The notes under the pieces were generated by a model. That model was not told the origin of the DNA, searched no databases, and saw only the letters and a program-made list of their open reading frames with translations. Shown here in pieces: positions 44,639-55,118 of a DNA stretch of 64,000 bases; position 1 is the stretch's first letter, and the number at the start of each line of letters is the position of its first letter. A program made the position numbers and the translations under genes. The stretch is from Francisellaceae bacterium (GTDB taxonomy: Bacteria > Pseudomonadota > Gammaproteobacteria > UBA6186 > Azoamicaceae), in the NCBI GenBank assembly GCA_018703155.1, contig JABJGS010000056.1, positions 60,918 to 124,917 of the forward strand. Reading direction: 5' to 3'.

Positions 44639-45838
44639 ATGACTGATAAAGTGGGGATATATCAAAATCTAGCCAAATCTGTTCTGAATAATGACGCCCA
44701 ATCTGTTAGCAAAATTTTAAGAAGTAATCCACGCTTAAATTTAAATAAAGAAGTGATAAATAAATTTACTATAGCTCATATTGCTTGTAGATATAAAAGT
44801 ATCGATACTTTAAGAATTCTTTTACGATATGAAATTGATTTATTTATTCGTGATACAGGCATTTACACCATTGCACCTATAGAGTTACTCAGTAGTTCTG
44901 ACAAAAAAAGAATTGGTTTATCTTATAATGTTCGAGCCAGGATGTCGAAGACGTTAAAAGGAAAAGACTATGAGACAGTTATAAAAAAGATTGATCGTTC
45001 ACTGAGGAAATTAGATATTAGGCTATCTTTATCTATAGAGTCTAGAAATAAAGAGAATGTAGAATCAGAACTGGGAGCAATTAGAAGAGCAACATTATCT
45101 GCTGAGCAAGCTTATAATATCGCTTTGAAAGAGTATAATAAAGAAAAACCAAATTATAAGAAAATTGTTACATCTCTAATTTTCGCATCTGGCAGAGGCT
45201 ATATGGATGCACAATATTTATTAGGTTGTATTTATTACCATGGAGAACATGTAGACAAAAATAATGAAGAAGCAATTAGCCTTTTTAAAGATGCTGCTTT
45301 ATTAGGGCATGCAAATTCAAGCTATCAATTATATTTAATTTATAATTCTTTGAGAGGTATGGAAGAAGAAGCTAAGATATATTTAAAAGAAGGAGCAAGA
45401 CGTGAGCATCCTGCTGCAATGTATTATTATGCTGCTCATAGAAAGCAAGATTATGAAAAACATATCGCAGGGAGAGGTAATAATAATTGCTTTGGAAGAA
45501 TACTGCGCAGGGAAGTAATATATTTATTAAGGAAATCAGCTGATTTCGGCAATCTCGATGGACAATACCAGTATGGAGTGTATTTATACTCAGGTAAAAT
45601 ATCTCTAAATGATTGGTTAAGCACAGGTGCCGATCAACAATTAGCCCAGGAATATTTACAAAAAGCCAAAGGTAATGGGCATTATGAAGCTGGTCAGATG
45701 CTGGAAAATATACGTGAATATACTTACATAAAGCACTTTCATGCTCATGGTTACAATGGTTTCAAGAAAAAGTTGTATTCAATGAAGATAGAAATAGAAC
45801 TTGTATTTTTGATATATACTCTTCACCAGAAAATCTGA
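44639..45838 (+). CDS. Ankyrin plus Sel1-repeat protein, C-terminus possibly frameshifted
   Basis: A 399-residue protein. An ankyrin-type repeat is visible at about residues 40-75 (TIAHIACRYKSIDTLRILL), and Sel1-like repeats at about 175-355 (DAQYLLGCIYYHGEHVDKN; DGQYQYGVYLYSG). Both are protein-binding modules common in intracellular bacteria. There is no signal peptide. The last 35 residues look unlike coding sequence, while another frame over the same bases reads WLQWFQEKVVFNEDRN and continues to a stop at 45909, which suggests a frameshift between 45720 and 45780. The ATG follows ATAAGG with unusually short spacing. Confidence 0.7.
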   Translation: MTDKVGIYQNLAKSVLNNDAQSVSKILRSNPRLNLNKEVINKFTIAHIACRYKSIDTLRILLRYEIDLFIRDTGIYTIAPIELLSSSDKKRIGLSYNVRARMSKTLKGKDYETVIKKIDRSLRKLDIRLSLSIESRNKENVESELGAIRRATLSAEQAYNIALKEYNKEKPNYKKIVTSLIFASGRGYMDAQYLLGCIYYHGEHVDKNNEEAISLFKDAALLGHANSSYQLYLIYNSLRGMEEEAKIYLKEGARREHPAAMYYYAAHRKQDYEKHIAGRGNNNCFGRILRREVIYLLRKSADFGNLDGQYQYGVYLYSGKISLNDWLSTGADQQLAQEYLQKAKGNGHYEAGQMLENIREYTYIKHFHAHGYNGFKKKLYSMKIEIELVFLIYTLHQKI

Positions 45839-45933
45839 ATACGAGGGACCAGCAAATGGATAAACCAAAACAAACTAAAAGCAGGGCAAAGTCCAATCGG
45901 AAAATATAAAATTTCAAAATAAAATAATACTAT

Positions 45934-46583
45934 AAGTGGCTGGCATGGGGTGGTTCATGGGGAAGTACATTATCTTTGTCTTATGGCGAAGCTTATCCTG
46001 AACGATGTCTGGGTTTTCTTCTAAGAGGTATTTATTTAGGAACACCTGATGAATTTAATCAGTTAATGTATGGAATGAAAGATACCATACCTGAGTACTG
46101 GGAAGAAATGGTAGAGCATATACCTTCATCAGAGCGAGGAGACCTAGTTAAAGCTGCTCATACTCGCTTAATGGATCCTCATCCGAAGATTCATATGAAA
46201 ACAGCACGGGCTTTTATAAAGTATCATATTGCAGCAGCAACTATAGCTCCAAATCAGATCATGATAGATTCAATTCTAAATGATGACCAATTATCTTTAG
46301 GTGCTGCTAGAACTTTTATTCATTATGCAATTAATGACTTTTTCTTTGAGGAAAACCAAGTTTTTAAAAATATTAATAAAATAAATCATCTGCCGGCATA
46401 CATTGTACATGGCAGGCACGACACTATAACAAGAGCAAATAAAGCCTATCAGTTACATAAGTCTTGGCTAGATCAAAATTATATTTTTCTTAAGGTACTG
46501 GTCACTCAGCGTTAGAGCCTCAGAATAAAAAGGCTCTTATATCAGCAGCAGAACACTTTAAAGATATTTTAAGTGTATATTAA
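45934..46583 (+). pseudogene. Proline iminopeptidase remnant
   Basis: The C-terminal part of a prolyl aminopeptidase (alpha/beta hydrolase). The nucleophile elbow GGSWGSTL is present at about 45949-45972 and the HGRHD acid region near 46410, but everything before the elbow is missing. At about 46500 a one-base loss ends the frame early; in the shifted frame the lost tail continues as TGHSALEPQNKKALI to a stop at 46583, supplying the catalytic His. The gene is therefore truncated and frameshifted. The 179-codon frame at 45976-46515 starts with TTG inside the domain. Confidence 0.85.
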
Positions 46584-46601
46584 TATTTATGATGTTTTTG
46601 A

Positions 46602-47858
46602 TTATAGCTTATTTGCTTTTGCTTTAAGGTTATGTTCATTGTCATCGGCATCCACATCCACATCAGGTAATAGTGGATTATTCTTTTTAGCTTGAGTAAA
46701 TGTTGGAGTTGTTTCGACTTGCTCAAGTGGGGGCGGGCTCGTAGAGGGGGATGTGCCATCATTTTGCAATGATAGATATTGATTTGCTAATAATTCCATC
46801 TCATTTGTAATGTAGCTATCAATTTCAGCATCTTTAATGGAGGAGTTTTGGGATTTTTCAGGGGTTTCTATAAATGTGGCCCATTGATTTGCAATTTTTT
46901 GATTACTTGGGCAACTAAATGAAATATTTCTTTCTCTGTAAGTCATATTTAATACATCTTGACCAAATTTATCAAACTGTAAATGAATATGCAAGTCACC
47001 AGCTTTAATTGTCATGGTACGTTGTAAAGGTCCCATTTCAAATGAAGATAAACCGTTAACAGATACCGTTCCATATTGCAAAGCATACTGTAATGTTGAA
47101 AATGGTGTTAATCTTAAGTCATCACCAGAGGTTATATTATATAAAAGTCTTTGCTGATGAAAGTCAATTATTGAAGAACTACGATCTGCATAAAGTACCT
47201 GAATATTATCAGGATAGTCAGTGTCAATACCTAAATGCTTTAAAATCAACCTAATCAAGTCTACAGCATGAGTTGACTCATCTTGTATTACTCCTGCTGA
47301 AGGGCGGTTAGGGATTCGTTCTTTTTTCCAAATAATATTAAATTTAATATGGCTTGTAATTAGTTCTAACCATGATTCTACATCTTGATTTTCAAGTAGA
47401 TCATCAATTTCTTCAAGCATCTTAATTATTGCGCCGGATTGTCTCATTAGATAACCGCAGCATACATGACACCCTTGATTAATAAATATTTCTTGTATTC
47501 TACTTATAATAGATATTGCCTCTTCATGTGTTTCAACAATTGGTTTTTCAATAAATAATCTTTTGGGTGTAAATAATTTGTTTCGATTAGCTAACCTTAA
47601 TAACTCCTCAAGAATTGAATAATGCCTAGCTGTGTTAACTGAAATAACTATGATGTCAGGAAAGTAATTTTGTGTTGTAAAATAAGATAATGCACTAGAA
47701 AGGTTAGTGAAAAAATTTGACTGTCGGTGTAGCGTTCTGGCTTTTCCCAGTGATGCTATATTTGGCTCCACCACACCAATGATTTCAACGCTTTTTTCTT
47801 CTAATATTCGTGCATGAATTGTTCCCATTGCTCCGAAACCAATAATCAAAGCTTTCAT
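46602..47858 (-). CDS. Gfo/Idh/MocA-family oxidoreductase with a disordered tail
   Basis: A 418-residue NAD(P)-dependent dehydrogenase family protein. The Rossmann motif GFGAMG begins at residue 7, the EKP motif (LFIEKPIVET) follows at about residue 104, and the middle region carries the mixed sheet of the second domain. The final 55 residues are Pro/Ser/Thr then Asp-rich (PSTSPPPLEQ, DVDVDADDNE) and look disordered, which is unusual in this family. The substrate, probably a sugar derivative, is unknown. It stands alone. Confidence 0.82.
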   Translation of the reverse strand: MKALIIGFGAMGTIHARILEEKSVEIIGVVEPNIASLGKARTLHRQSNFFTNLSSALSYFTTQNYFPDIIVISVNTARHYSILEELLRLANRNKLFTPKRLFIEKPIVETHEEAISIISRIQEIFINQGCHVCCGYLMRQSGAIIKMLEEIDDLLENQDVESWLELITSHIKFNIIWKKERIPNRPSAGVIQDESTHAVDLIRLILKHLGIDTDYPDNIQVLYADRSSSIIDFHQQRLLYNITSGDDLRLTPFSTLQYALQYGTVSVNGLSSFEMGPLQRTMTIKAGDLHIHLQFDKFGQDVLNMTYRERNISFSCPSNQKIANQWATFIETPEKSQNSSIKDAEIDSYITNEMELLANQYLSLQNDGTSPSTSPPPLEQVETTPTFTQAKKNNPLLPDVDVDADDNEHNLKAKANKL

Positions 47859-48610
47859 TATTTATCTCCATTAAGTCATTTGTTATTTTGCAAGTTAGAA
47901 GCGCAACGCAAATGTGTTAATTAACAGCTTATATATGAGGACTATAAAATTAACTTGCATAGATTGAAATTTATTTATATATAATTCTATATGCTCTGAT
48001 TAAGCTACAAGCAACATACAAAGTCAAGATTGATGATAGTATTTTATTTGCATATAAATTACATAATAAATAAAAATTACAAGATATAGTTCTAATGATT
48101 TATAATTTCCCAAGTTCATATGTAAGTAATGTATGTGAGTACTATAAAGTTTATTAATATATAAGTGGTTAATAAATAAACAGGAGGAGCTTTGTTGAAA
48201 TTAATGATTTAGCAAATTTAATCTATATGAGTATTCGTGTAATTATACTCTAACGTTATAAATTTGACTGTTTGCTGTTAGATTTATCAAGTATTAAACA
48301 AACCTCTTTTTCAGGTGGATAATGAGGTATTACTTTATTACCTTTTGAGGTGTTTTTTGTTCCTGAACATATTGTTTTACATCTGTAAGTGGATCTCAAC
48401 CACGTAAAAACATTAAGTTTTCTATTTATATTCCATAAAAGCAGCAATTTCAGGAAAAATAATTATCTCCAATCTTGTGAAAGGAAATGTCATGCATATA
48501 CACAAACTTGCTGAAAAAACTGGCATTTAATATGTAATTACTTTAGTATATGAAGCGAATAGTTATTGGCATGAATGCTAATTAGAACCATAAAAATAAG
48601 GAGCAAAATT
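47859..48610. other. Intergenic stretch, no clear gene
   Basis: About 750 AT-rich bases. A 63-codon minus-strand frame at 48256-48447 shows no recognisable motif and no good ribosome site, so I do not call it. The right edge has AAGGAG just before the ATG of the next gene. Confidence 0.5.
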
Positions 48611-49444
48611 ATGCCCGTGTTAAGTGATCATGAATTACTAGTTAAATTAGCTGCAGATGAACAAATTACAGATGCAGATCTTGATTTAATTAATACCACT
48701 TCAATAGCCCTAGGATCTTTGTTTGCTCAAGAGGTGGATATTCATATTCATACTGTGAAAATTGGTCAGGATTGCAGGAATGTTCTTTTATTAAATGATG
48801 ATAGATATTTGTTGTCAGAACCTACAATTGAAAGCCTTGAGGTTACGATAAGTGAAATAACTGAATACTGTATGGGTAAGTCTTCAGTAGTAGGTATTTT
48901 GGGAATTATTTCAGCAAGTTCAGGTGTTGAAAATGAGACGGGTTTAGACATTAAGTTGATGCTGAGAAAGGTGTGGGCTTTAACGAAAAATCCTATTCTT
49001 GCTGCTAATCATTCTCATATGGGTTTAGTCACTGAAGTGCTGAATCAAAATGTTGAGACTGGAGGAGGGTGTTTGGCTGGCATTTCCGCTAGATTGGTTT
49101 CTGCATACTCACTTTTCATTGAGCATATTGCCTCTCAGACCCACAGAATTCAGGAGATTGCCAGAAAAGAAGGAGCTGCTGTAGTCGTCTCTGGCTTACC
49201 AAGACTAGAAGTAAGTGAAGATGAAATGATTAGACTTGCTGTCGCAGATAGCCTTTCAATATATAGTTCCAGAGGAGCTGCTGAGACTTTGGTTGGTGAT
49301 GATGATGCTGAGTTAACTGAAGTTAGATATGAGTCGCTAGTAACTATGCTTTTATATGATGGCGCAACACAAGAGACTGCCGAGCTAATTGCCACAACAC
49401 AGATCTTCAGTGATGGGAGAAGTTCATTTAAACCTAACTTCTGA
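48611..49444 (+). CDS. Protein of unknown function (277 residues)
   Basis: I do not recognise a family. The start at ATG 48611 has a strong AAGGAG site. The protein is acidic, rich in Glu, Asp, Ser and Leu, without signal peptide or membrane segment, and seems mostly helical. A glycine-rich stretch ETGGGCLAGISAR lies at about residue 160, and the C-terminal half contains LPRLEVSEDEMIRLAVADSL. It is convergent with rapZ. No context hints at function. Confidence 0.75.
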   Translation: MPVLSDHELLVKLAADEQITDADLDLINTTSIALGSLFAQEVDIHIHTVKIGQDCRNVLLLNDDRYLLSEPTIESLEVTISEITEYCMGKSSVVGILGIISASSGVENETGLDIKLMLRKVWALTKNPILAANHSHMGLVTEVLNQNVETGGGCLAGISARLVSAYSLFIEHIASQTHRIQEIARKEGAAVVVSGLPRLEVSEDEMIRLAVADSLSIYSSRGAAETLVGDDDAELTEVRYESLVTMLLYDGATQETAELIATTQIFSDGRSSFKPNF

Positions 49445-49546
49445 AGGGCAATAAATATTTTTTCTTTAGGTGGTGGATGCAAGGTTATACATGTAAGCTC
49501 CCAAGCCAAGGAATCGACATATATTTTGTCAAAACAAAGAGTATGT

Positions 49547-50437
49547 TTAAAGTGTATAGGAGTTTTCTTGTTTTTTGTTGCTTATACTCTTAATTTCTCG
49601 ATGTTTGATTAGAACATGATCGAATTGTTTTTTTATCATATTATATAAGATCTCAGAGACATAAACAGAGCGGTGTTGCCCGCCAGTACAGCCAATTGCT
49701 ACAGAAATATACGATCGATTACTTTTTGAAAAAGCATCTAACCATTTTTTAAGAAATGTATGAATGTCAGTTATTAAATCAGTAACACTATCTTGGGCAG
49801 AGAGAAAATCTTTAACTTTTTGATCCAGTCCTGAGTGGCTTCTTAGATCTTTTTGCCAGTATGGGTTAGGTAGACAGCGGACATCAAAAACAAAATCAGC
49901 TTCTGAAGGGACTCCATGTTTAAAACCAAATGATTTGATAATTATCATTGCTTTGTTATTTTCAGTATTGTTTATTTGTTTATTAATAAGGTCATGTAGT
50001 TCATGAGAGCTTAGGGTACTTGAGTTTATAGAAATATCAGCCAGATCAGCAATTGGTGCCATAAGTTCACGCTCTTCAGCGATAGCATCACCTAGACTTA
50101 ATCCTTGAGAAGAAAGTGGATGCCTTCTTCTAGTTTCTGTATATCTATTTAAGAGTATGTTGTCATCACAATTTAAATATATGAGGCTACATAAGCTAAA
50201 ATGTTTTTTTTGACTAAGCAGCAAGTCTTTTATTGCTTCAGTTGAGCCTGGAGTATTTCTAGAATCTAAACTTATTGCAACTTTTTGTTTTTGTGGATCA
50301 ATTTCTTTATCTAAAAATTCCAACAATGACATAGGAAGGTTGTCAATACAGTAAAATCCAGCATCTTCAAGTGCATTAAGAGCAACAGATTTTCCAGAAC
50401 CAGAAACACCGCTAATAATAAGTAGTTGTTTACGCAT
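49547..50437 (-). CDS. rapZ: RapZ, RNase adapter protein
   Basis: A nucleotide-binding adapter that in enterobacteria directs RNase E to the sRNA GlmZ and so controls GlmS and cell-wall precursor supply. It has 296 residues with Walker A GVSGSGKS at 10-17, the CIDNLP motif and the C-terminal GCTGGQHRSV phosphate-binding motif. In many bacteria it sits with ptsN; here it lies downstream of nth, sharing a base with the nth stop, so the two are co-transcribed. Confidence 0.93.
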   Translation of the reverse strand: MRKQLLIISGVSGSGKSVALNALEDAGFYCIDNLPMSLLEFLDKEIDPQKQKVAISLDSRNTPGSTEAIKDLLLSQKKHFSLCSLIYLNCDDNILLNRYTETRRRHPLSSQGLSLGDAIAEERELMAPIADLADISINSSTLSSHELHDLINKQINNTENNKAMIIIKSFGFKHGVPSEADFVFDVRCLPNPYWQKDLRSHSGLDQKVKDFLSAQDSVTDLITDIHTFLKKWLDAFSKSNRSYISVAIGCTGGQHRSVYVSEILYNMIKKQFDHVLIKHREIKSISNKKQENSYTL

Positions 50438-51084
50438 TAATTGCTCCTAACTTGTTTGAGATGTTTGAAATATTCACATATGTCAGTTAGAAAACAGTCA
50501 GTACACTTGGGAGACCTAGCCATACAAGTATATCTACCATGTAGTATAAGCCAGTGATGTGCATCATGCTTATATTTATCTGGGATAATACTTAAGAGTT
50601 GTTTTTCAACTTTTAGAGGGGTTGTTCCATTTGCAATACCTAAGCGATTAGAAATTCTATATATGTGAGTATCAACAGCTATTGTTGGTTCACCAAAAGC
50701 CGTATTTAAAACTACATTTGCAGTTTTCCGTCCCACTCCTGCCAGTGCTTCTAGTTGCTCTCTTGTATTAGGAACTTCACCATGATGGAGCTCTTGTAAC
50801 ATTTCACATGTTTTAATAATATTCACAGCTTTAGTGTTATATAACCCAATGGTTTTTATATATGACTTAAGTTTAGTTAGGCCAAGGTTTAGTATTTGCT
50901 TTGGCGAGTTTGCGATTGGAAATAGCTTACTAGTTGCTTTATTAACACTTACGTCTGTAGCTTGAGCAGATAAAATAACTGAAATTAACAATTCAAAAGT
51001 TGATGAATAAATTAATTCAGTAGTTGGTCGTGGGTTTTTTTTCTGTAGTCGCTTAAATAATAAGTTGACATCTTTAGGCTTCAT
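50437..51084 (-). CDS. nth: Endonuclease III
   Basis: A bifunctional DNA glycosylase and AP lyase for oxidised pyrimidines. It has 215 residues. The helix-hairpin-helix [12 protein letters not shown] holds the catalytic Lys and VDTHIYR the catalytic Asp; the [4Fe-4S] cluster cysteines are in [17 protein letters not shown] (C-x6-C-x2-C-x5-C). It overlaps the end of the ferredoxin gene, an arrangement shared with many gammaproteobacteria. Confidence 0.96.
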   Translation of the reverse strand: MKPKDVNLLFKRLQKKNPRPTTELIYSSTFELLISVILSAQATDVSVNKATSKLFPIANSPKQILNLGLTKLKSYIKTIGLYNTKAVNIIKTCEMLQELHHGEVPNTREQLEALAGVGRKTANVVLNTAFGEPTIAVDTHIYRISNRLGIANGTTPLKVEKQLLSIIPDKYKHDAHHWLILHGRYTCMARSPKCTDCFLTDICEYFKHLKQVRSN

Positions 51085-51475
51085 GAGCTTCTATTTTAGT
51101 CTCTAGAGTACGGGTTCGGGTTAAAGCAGATTTTATATAATCCTTAATAATTATTTTCTTTTCCTTTTCGCTGGTGAAATTTGGTAATAATGGAGCCTGA
51201 ATGGATGCTAAGCGCTTTAATTTGTTTATGTGACGAGTTTTAGCCAAACTTGCTCTAAGTACACGTTGTTCTTTAGAAGGTTCCTTTTCCAGTAGAGTTA
51301 TGTCTATGCAATTAGTAGGGCATGGAGTTACACATAATTTACAACCAATGCATTCATCAGTGATAACTGAGTGTGTCATTGATATTGTGCCTACGATGGC
51401 ATCAACTGGGCAGGCTGGAACACATCGGTTGCAGCCCACACATTCAGATTCATTTATTGTGGCAATATATTGCAT
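51074..51475 (-). CDS. RnfB-like 2[4Fe-4S] ferredoxin
   Basis: A 133-residue protein with two classical cluster motifs, [12 protein letters not shown] and [12 protein letters not shown], in the first 55 residues, and a basic C-terminal extension. It resembles the ferredoxin part of RnfB/RsxB without the membrane anchor. No other rnf gene is near, so it is probably a soluble electron carrier; the recurrent pairing with nth suggests a link to its iron-sulfur cluster or redox state, which is inference. It lies two bases after metG. Confidence 0.88.
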   Translation of the reverse strand: MQYIATINESECVGCNRCVPACPVDAIVGTISMTHSVITDECIGCKLCVTPCPTNCIDITLLEKEPSKEQRVLRASLAKTRHINKLKRLASIQAPLLPNFTSEKEKKIIIKDYIKSALTRTRTLETKIEAHEA

Positions 51476-51477
51476 TA

Positions 51478-53499
51478 TTAGCCTAATCTCATACCAGGCG
51501 TTGCACCTTCAGCAGGCTCAATTAGCCATAAACCAGTTTTATCAGGTGCTCCAGCAACAACTAGCATACCTTCAGATATACCAAAACGCATTTTTCTAGG
51601 GGCAAGGTTTGCAACCATAACGGTGTGTTTACCAACTAAATCTTCTGGATCAAAAGCGTGTTTGATGCCTGCAAATACTTGCCTGGTTTCACCGCCAATG
51701 TCTAATTCTAAACGTAACAATTTTTTAGCTTCTGGTACAGCTTCTGCTTTAATGATTTTTGCAACTCGTAAATCAACTTTAGCAAAATCATCAATGTTAA
51801 TCGTTTCAGCGATCGTCTCAATATTTGAATTACCAGCTTCTTGTTGTGGCTCTTTAATTTGATTTTCTTCTAGCATTTTATCTACCTGTTTTTTGTCTAC
51901 TCTAGTTAATAGAGGGATATATTTGTTGATTTTATGATCTATTAAAGGAATTTCAATATGCTCCCACGATATTAAATCAGTTATGAGAAATTCTTCAGCT
52001 TTTTTTGCAACATTAGGAATTATTGGTTGTAAATAAGTAAGTAGTATCCTGAAAATATTTATGCCTGTTGAGCATACTTTATGAGCTTCGACATGCTTAG
52101 TAGTGTCTTTGATTAATTGCCATGGTTGTTGCTCAGCTATGTATTGATTTGTTCTATCTGCTAGAGACATAATTAATCGAATTAGTTTTGAATACTCTCG
52201 TGTTTCGTACAAATTGGCAAGCTGTGTTGCTGCGCTAATTGTGTCCTTATATACATCCAAGTTCATGTCTATTTGACCAAGAGTGCTGTTGAAATTACGA
52301 TGTATGAAACTTGCACATCTGCTAGGAATATTCACCAATTTGCCAACAAGATCAGAATTAACTCGACTTATGAAATCATCAAAATTAAAATCAAGATCAT
52401 CTATAGTGTTTGAAAGTTTGGTTGCGAAGTAATATCGTAAAAATTCAGGGTCAACATATTGCCTGAAATGGCTAGCATTTAAAAATGTTCCGCGTGACTT
52501 AGACATCTTTTCACCATTAACGGTTAAAAAGCCATGAGCGAAAACGCCAGTTGGAGTTCTATGATTACTGGCATGTAAAACAGCTGGCCAGAATAAAGTA
52601 TGAAAGTATATTATGTCTTTACCGATGAAGTGATAAACTTCTTTGGTAGAATCTTTTTTCCAATAGTCTTTAAAATCAAGATTGTTATTATCGCAGTAAT
52701 TTTTAAAGCTTGATATATAACCAATTGGTGCATCTAACCAAACATAAAAATACAAATCTTTATGTCCTGGTATGTTAAATCCAAAATAGGGTGCATTTCT
52801 AGTTATATCCCATTGCTGTAAACCAGTTTTAAACCACTCATCTAATTTATTGGTTACTTCTTTTTGTAAATTAGAATTTTTAAGCCAAGTTTGTAACCAG
52901 TCACTAAACTGATCTAATGTAAAATAATAATGTTCAGTTGATTTTTGGATAGGCTCTTTACCTGACATGGTGGAAATAGGGTTAATCAACTCACTAGTTT
53001 CATAGTGAGCACCGCATTTCTCACAGTTATCACCATATTGATCTTCAGCCTTACATTTAGGGCAGGTACCCTTTACATAACGATCAGGTAGAAACATAGC
53101 TTTTTCTGGGTCATAAGCTTGGAGTAACTCCTTTTTTACTATGTGGCCTTTTTCCTTCATTGCTTTATAAATTTGACAAGCAATTTCCTCATTCTCAGTA
53201 CTATGTGTTGAGTGATAATTGTCTACAGAGATAGAGTATGCATCTAGTTCTTCTTTATGAAGTTTGTGCATCTCATTAACTAAACTTTCTGGAGACTTAT
53301 TCTGTTTCTGAGCTTGCAACATTATAGGGGTACCATGAGCATCGGTTGCACAGATAAAGTAGCATGTTGCCCCTTGAGCTCTCTGAAATCTAGTCCAGAT
53401 GTCTGTTTGTACCTGTTCTACCATGTGTCCAATATGTAAAGGACCATTTGCATATGGTAGAGCTGCAGTAACTAATATTTCTCTTTTTGAGTTAGGCAT
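51478..53499 (-). CDS. metG: Methionyl-tRNA synthetase
   Basis: A class I synthetase of 673 residues from the ATG at 53499 (E. coli has 677); the 14 codons above it are not family sequence. Motifs are HIGH at 22-25, KMSKS in the catalytic core, zinc cysteines in [17 protein letters not shown], and a C-terminal tRNA-binding domain (from about residue 570, [12 protein letters not shown]). It leads the metG-ferredoxin-nth-rapZ operon. Confidence 0.97.
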   Translation of the reverse strand: MPNSKREILVTAALPYANGPLHIGHMVEQVQTDIWTRFQRAQGATCYFICATDAHGTPIMLQAQKQNKSPESLVNEMHKLHKEELDAYSISVDNYHSTHSTENEEIACQIYKAMKEKGHIVKKELLQAYDPEKAMFLPDRYVKGTCPKCKAEDQYGDNCEKCGAHYETSELINPISTMSGKEPIQKSTEHYYFTLDQFSDWLQTWLKNSNLQKEVTNKLDEWFKTGLQQWDITRNAPYFGFNIPGHKDLYFYVWLDAPIGYISSFKNYCDNNNLDFKDYWKKDSTKEVYHFIGKDIIYFHTLFWPAVLHASNHRTPTGVFAHGFLTVNGEKMSKSRGTFLNASHFRQYVDPEFLRYYFATKLSNTIDDLDFNFDDFISRVNSDLVGKLVNIPSRCASFIHRNFNSTLGQIDMNLDVYKDTISAATQLANLYETREYSKLIRLIMSLADRTNQYIAEQQPWQLIKDTTKHVEAHKVCSTGINIFRILLTYLQPIIPNVAKKAEEFLITDLISWEHIEIPLIDHKINKYIPLLTRVDKKQVDKMLEENQIKEPQQEAGNSNIETIAETINIDDFAKVDLRVAKIIKAEAVPEAKKLLRLELDIGGETRQVFAGIKHAFDPEDLVGKHTVMVANLAPRKMRFGISEGMLVVAGAPDKTGLWLIEPAEGATPGMRLG

Positions 53500-53760
53500 G
53501 TGTCTCACCTTGTGGGGATATTTACTTAGGATTGGAAACATGATACTAAAATAGGCTAAAAGCGCAAGTTAGATACATCTTTTAGGATGAAATTAATAAT
53601 CAACTATCTGTAGTTAATGGAAATTTAGTGAAATATTATTAACCACATCTATTCATAAAACAAAAAGCGAGTATTTCAAGTACTTTAAAATTATTATCTT
53701 TTATGATAACCATTTAGTGTGATAGATTTGTGCCTTTCCTTTTGCCTGATTTAAGCATAC

Positions 53761-54138
53761 TTATATCTTATCTGAAGGATGATTTATCCCATCCAAAATT
53801 TCAACATTTTCTATTTCATACGGGTTAATACCTTCAAGGCAAGCTACATTGAATCCAAATTGAGTTGGGTTAGATCGTCTTTGATGGTGAGTATAGATTC
53901 CACACTTAGAGCAAAAATAATGTTTGGCAGTCATTGTGTTGAATTGATAAAAATTTAATATGCTTTCACCTTTAATAAATTTCAATCGGTCAAGTTCTAC
54001 TGATGCGACAACCGTACCCCTTCTTTTGCACATAGAGCAATTGCACCGTCTTATATTTTCAAGTCCATTTGGTAAATTAAGATTTAACTCTACTGAACCA
54101 CAGTGACATGTTAATTTGTGGAATTCATTTATTTTCAT
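53761..54138 (-). CDS. GFA/CENP-V family zinc protein
   Basis: A 125-residue protein with the zinc motifs of the glutathione-dependent formaldehyde-activating (GFA) family: CHCG near residue 11, CNCSMC near 33 and FCSKCG near 75. Related proteins bind glutathione adducts, but activity differs between members and cannot be read here. It stands alone; a 980-base gene-poor stretch lies upstream. Confidence 0.88.
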   Translation of the reverse strand: MKINEFHKLTCHCGSVELNLNLPNGLENIRRCNCSMCKRRGTVVASVELDRLKFIKGESILNFYQFNTMTAKHYFCSKCGIYTHHQRRSNPTQFGFNVACLEGINPYEIENVEILDGINHPSDKI

Positions 54139-55118
54139 TTTAAGTCTCTAAATTTTTTTAGACGGTAGAGTGTTTATTGGGACGAGTCTTACTCCAATAT
54201 CTTCAGTAAACCGTTTTGTAACAAAGTTTATAATAGCATTATTTTTTCGGGATACAATAATCCCAAACTCAATTAAGCAGCCAAAGCATGAAATTGTTCA
54301 AATATGACTTGACTTACGGTATTAACATACTGTCATTTTTCAACATGTGATGCAATTATATTCCATTAAAAATGCTGATGCTTAATTAAATGACTTAAAC
54401 TCCAGCACTGGTAAACCTAAGGTATTGCGCGATGATCTTTTTAAAATATTGCCACTGTCTGCAACAGGCAACTTATACGGTGTTAAACTACTGTTGTGCA
54501 TGAATAATAATGGTCATTATATATTTTCTAATGTAGGAATTAAATCCGATTAATAGTCAATGGTTTTAATGATAGCCAGCGATAACAATCAGAAAACATA
54601 GTGAATTATTTATTACTTCAATATTCATGACTTCCATGAAATGTCACCAATATTCCAACATGAAACCACTAAAGTTCGAGATGGAAAAATAGTTGTATAC
54701 CAGAGTGTTATAATAAAATTGTTTTTCGTATACACTTCAAATAATGAAAATCTCAACTGCCTAAATATGAAATAATACATCATCAATAATTACCGTAAGA
54801 TACTAGAAGTAATATTAAAACAAATATTGGGAATAGCGCATATTCAATTTCAACCAAATGTATTTTCAGCATAGAGCACCTTCAAGAATTTTCATATAAT
54901 AGTCAACTCTCATAGAGGTATTCAAAATGCTACAAATAGGACTGTATTTATGCTTAAATATTATAAATGTCAACACAATATCAGGTGAAATAAATCCATA
55001 GGTCATTTGTAATGAAATCTATTTGCGGGGTTTTTATGTCACTAATCCCCATTATGTTGCTAGTGGGTCACACCAAAGTTCAGTTGTAACTATAATTAAC
55101 AGTGAGTCATTGATTTAA
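54139..55118. other. Long gene-poor stretch
   Basis: About 980 bases. It contains the transposase remnant at 54276-54366. An open frame of about 55 codons without a clear start (54382-54552, reading NSSTGKPKVLRDD and then LSATGNLYGVKLLL) could be debris of a larger gene. A 25-codon frame at 55012-55089 encodes a hydrophobic, signal-like peptide (MKSICGVFMSLIPIMLLVG) with a weak ribosome site. Confidence 0.5.
54276..54366 (-). pseudogene. Second IS6-type transposase C-terminal remnant
   Basis: The minus strand reads QYVNTVSQVIFEQFHALAA before a stop, with an in-frame stop just upstream. It aligns with LQHVNATTKTAFEQLYAVAA at 35808-35868, so both come from the same transposase. Confidence 0.55.
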
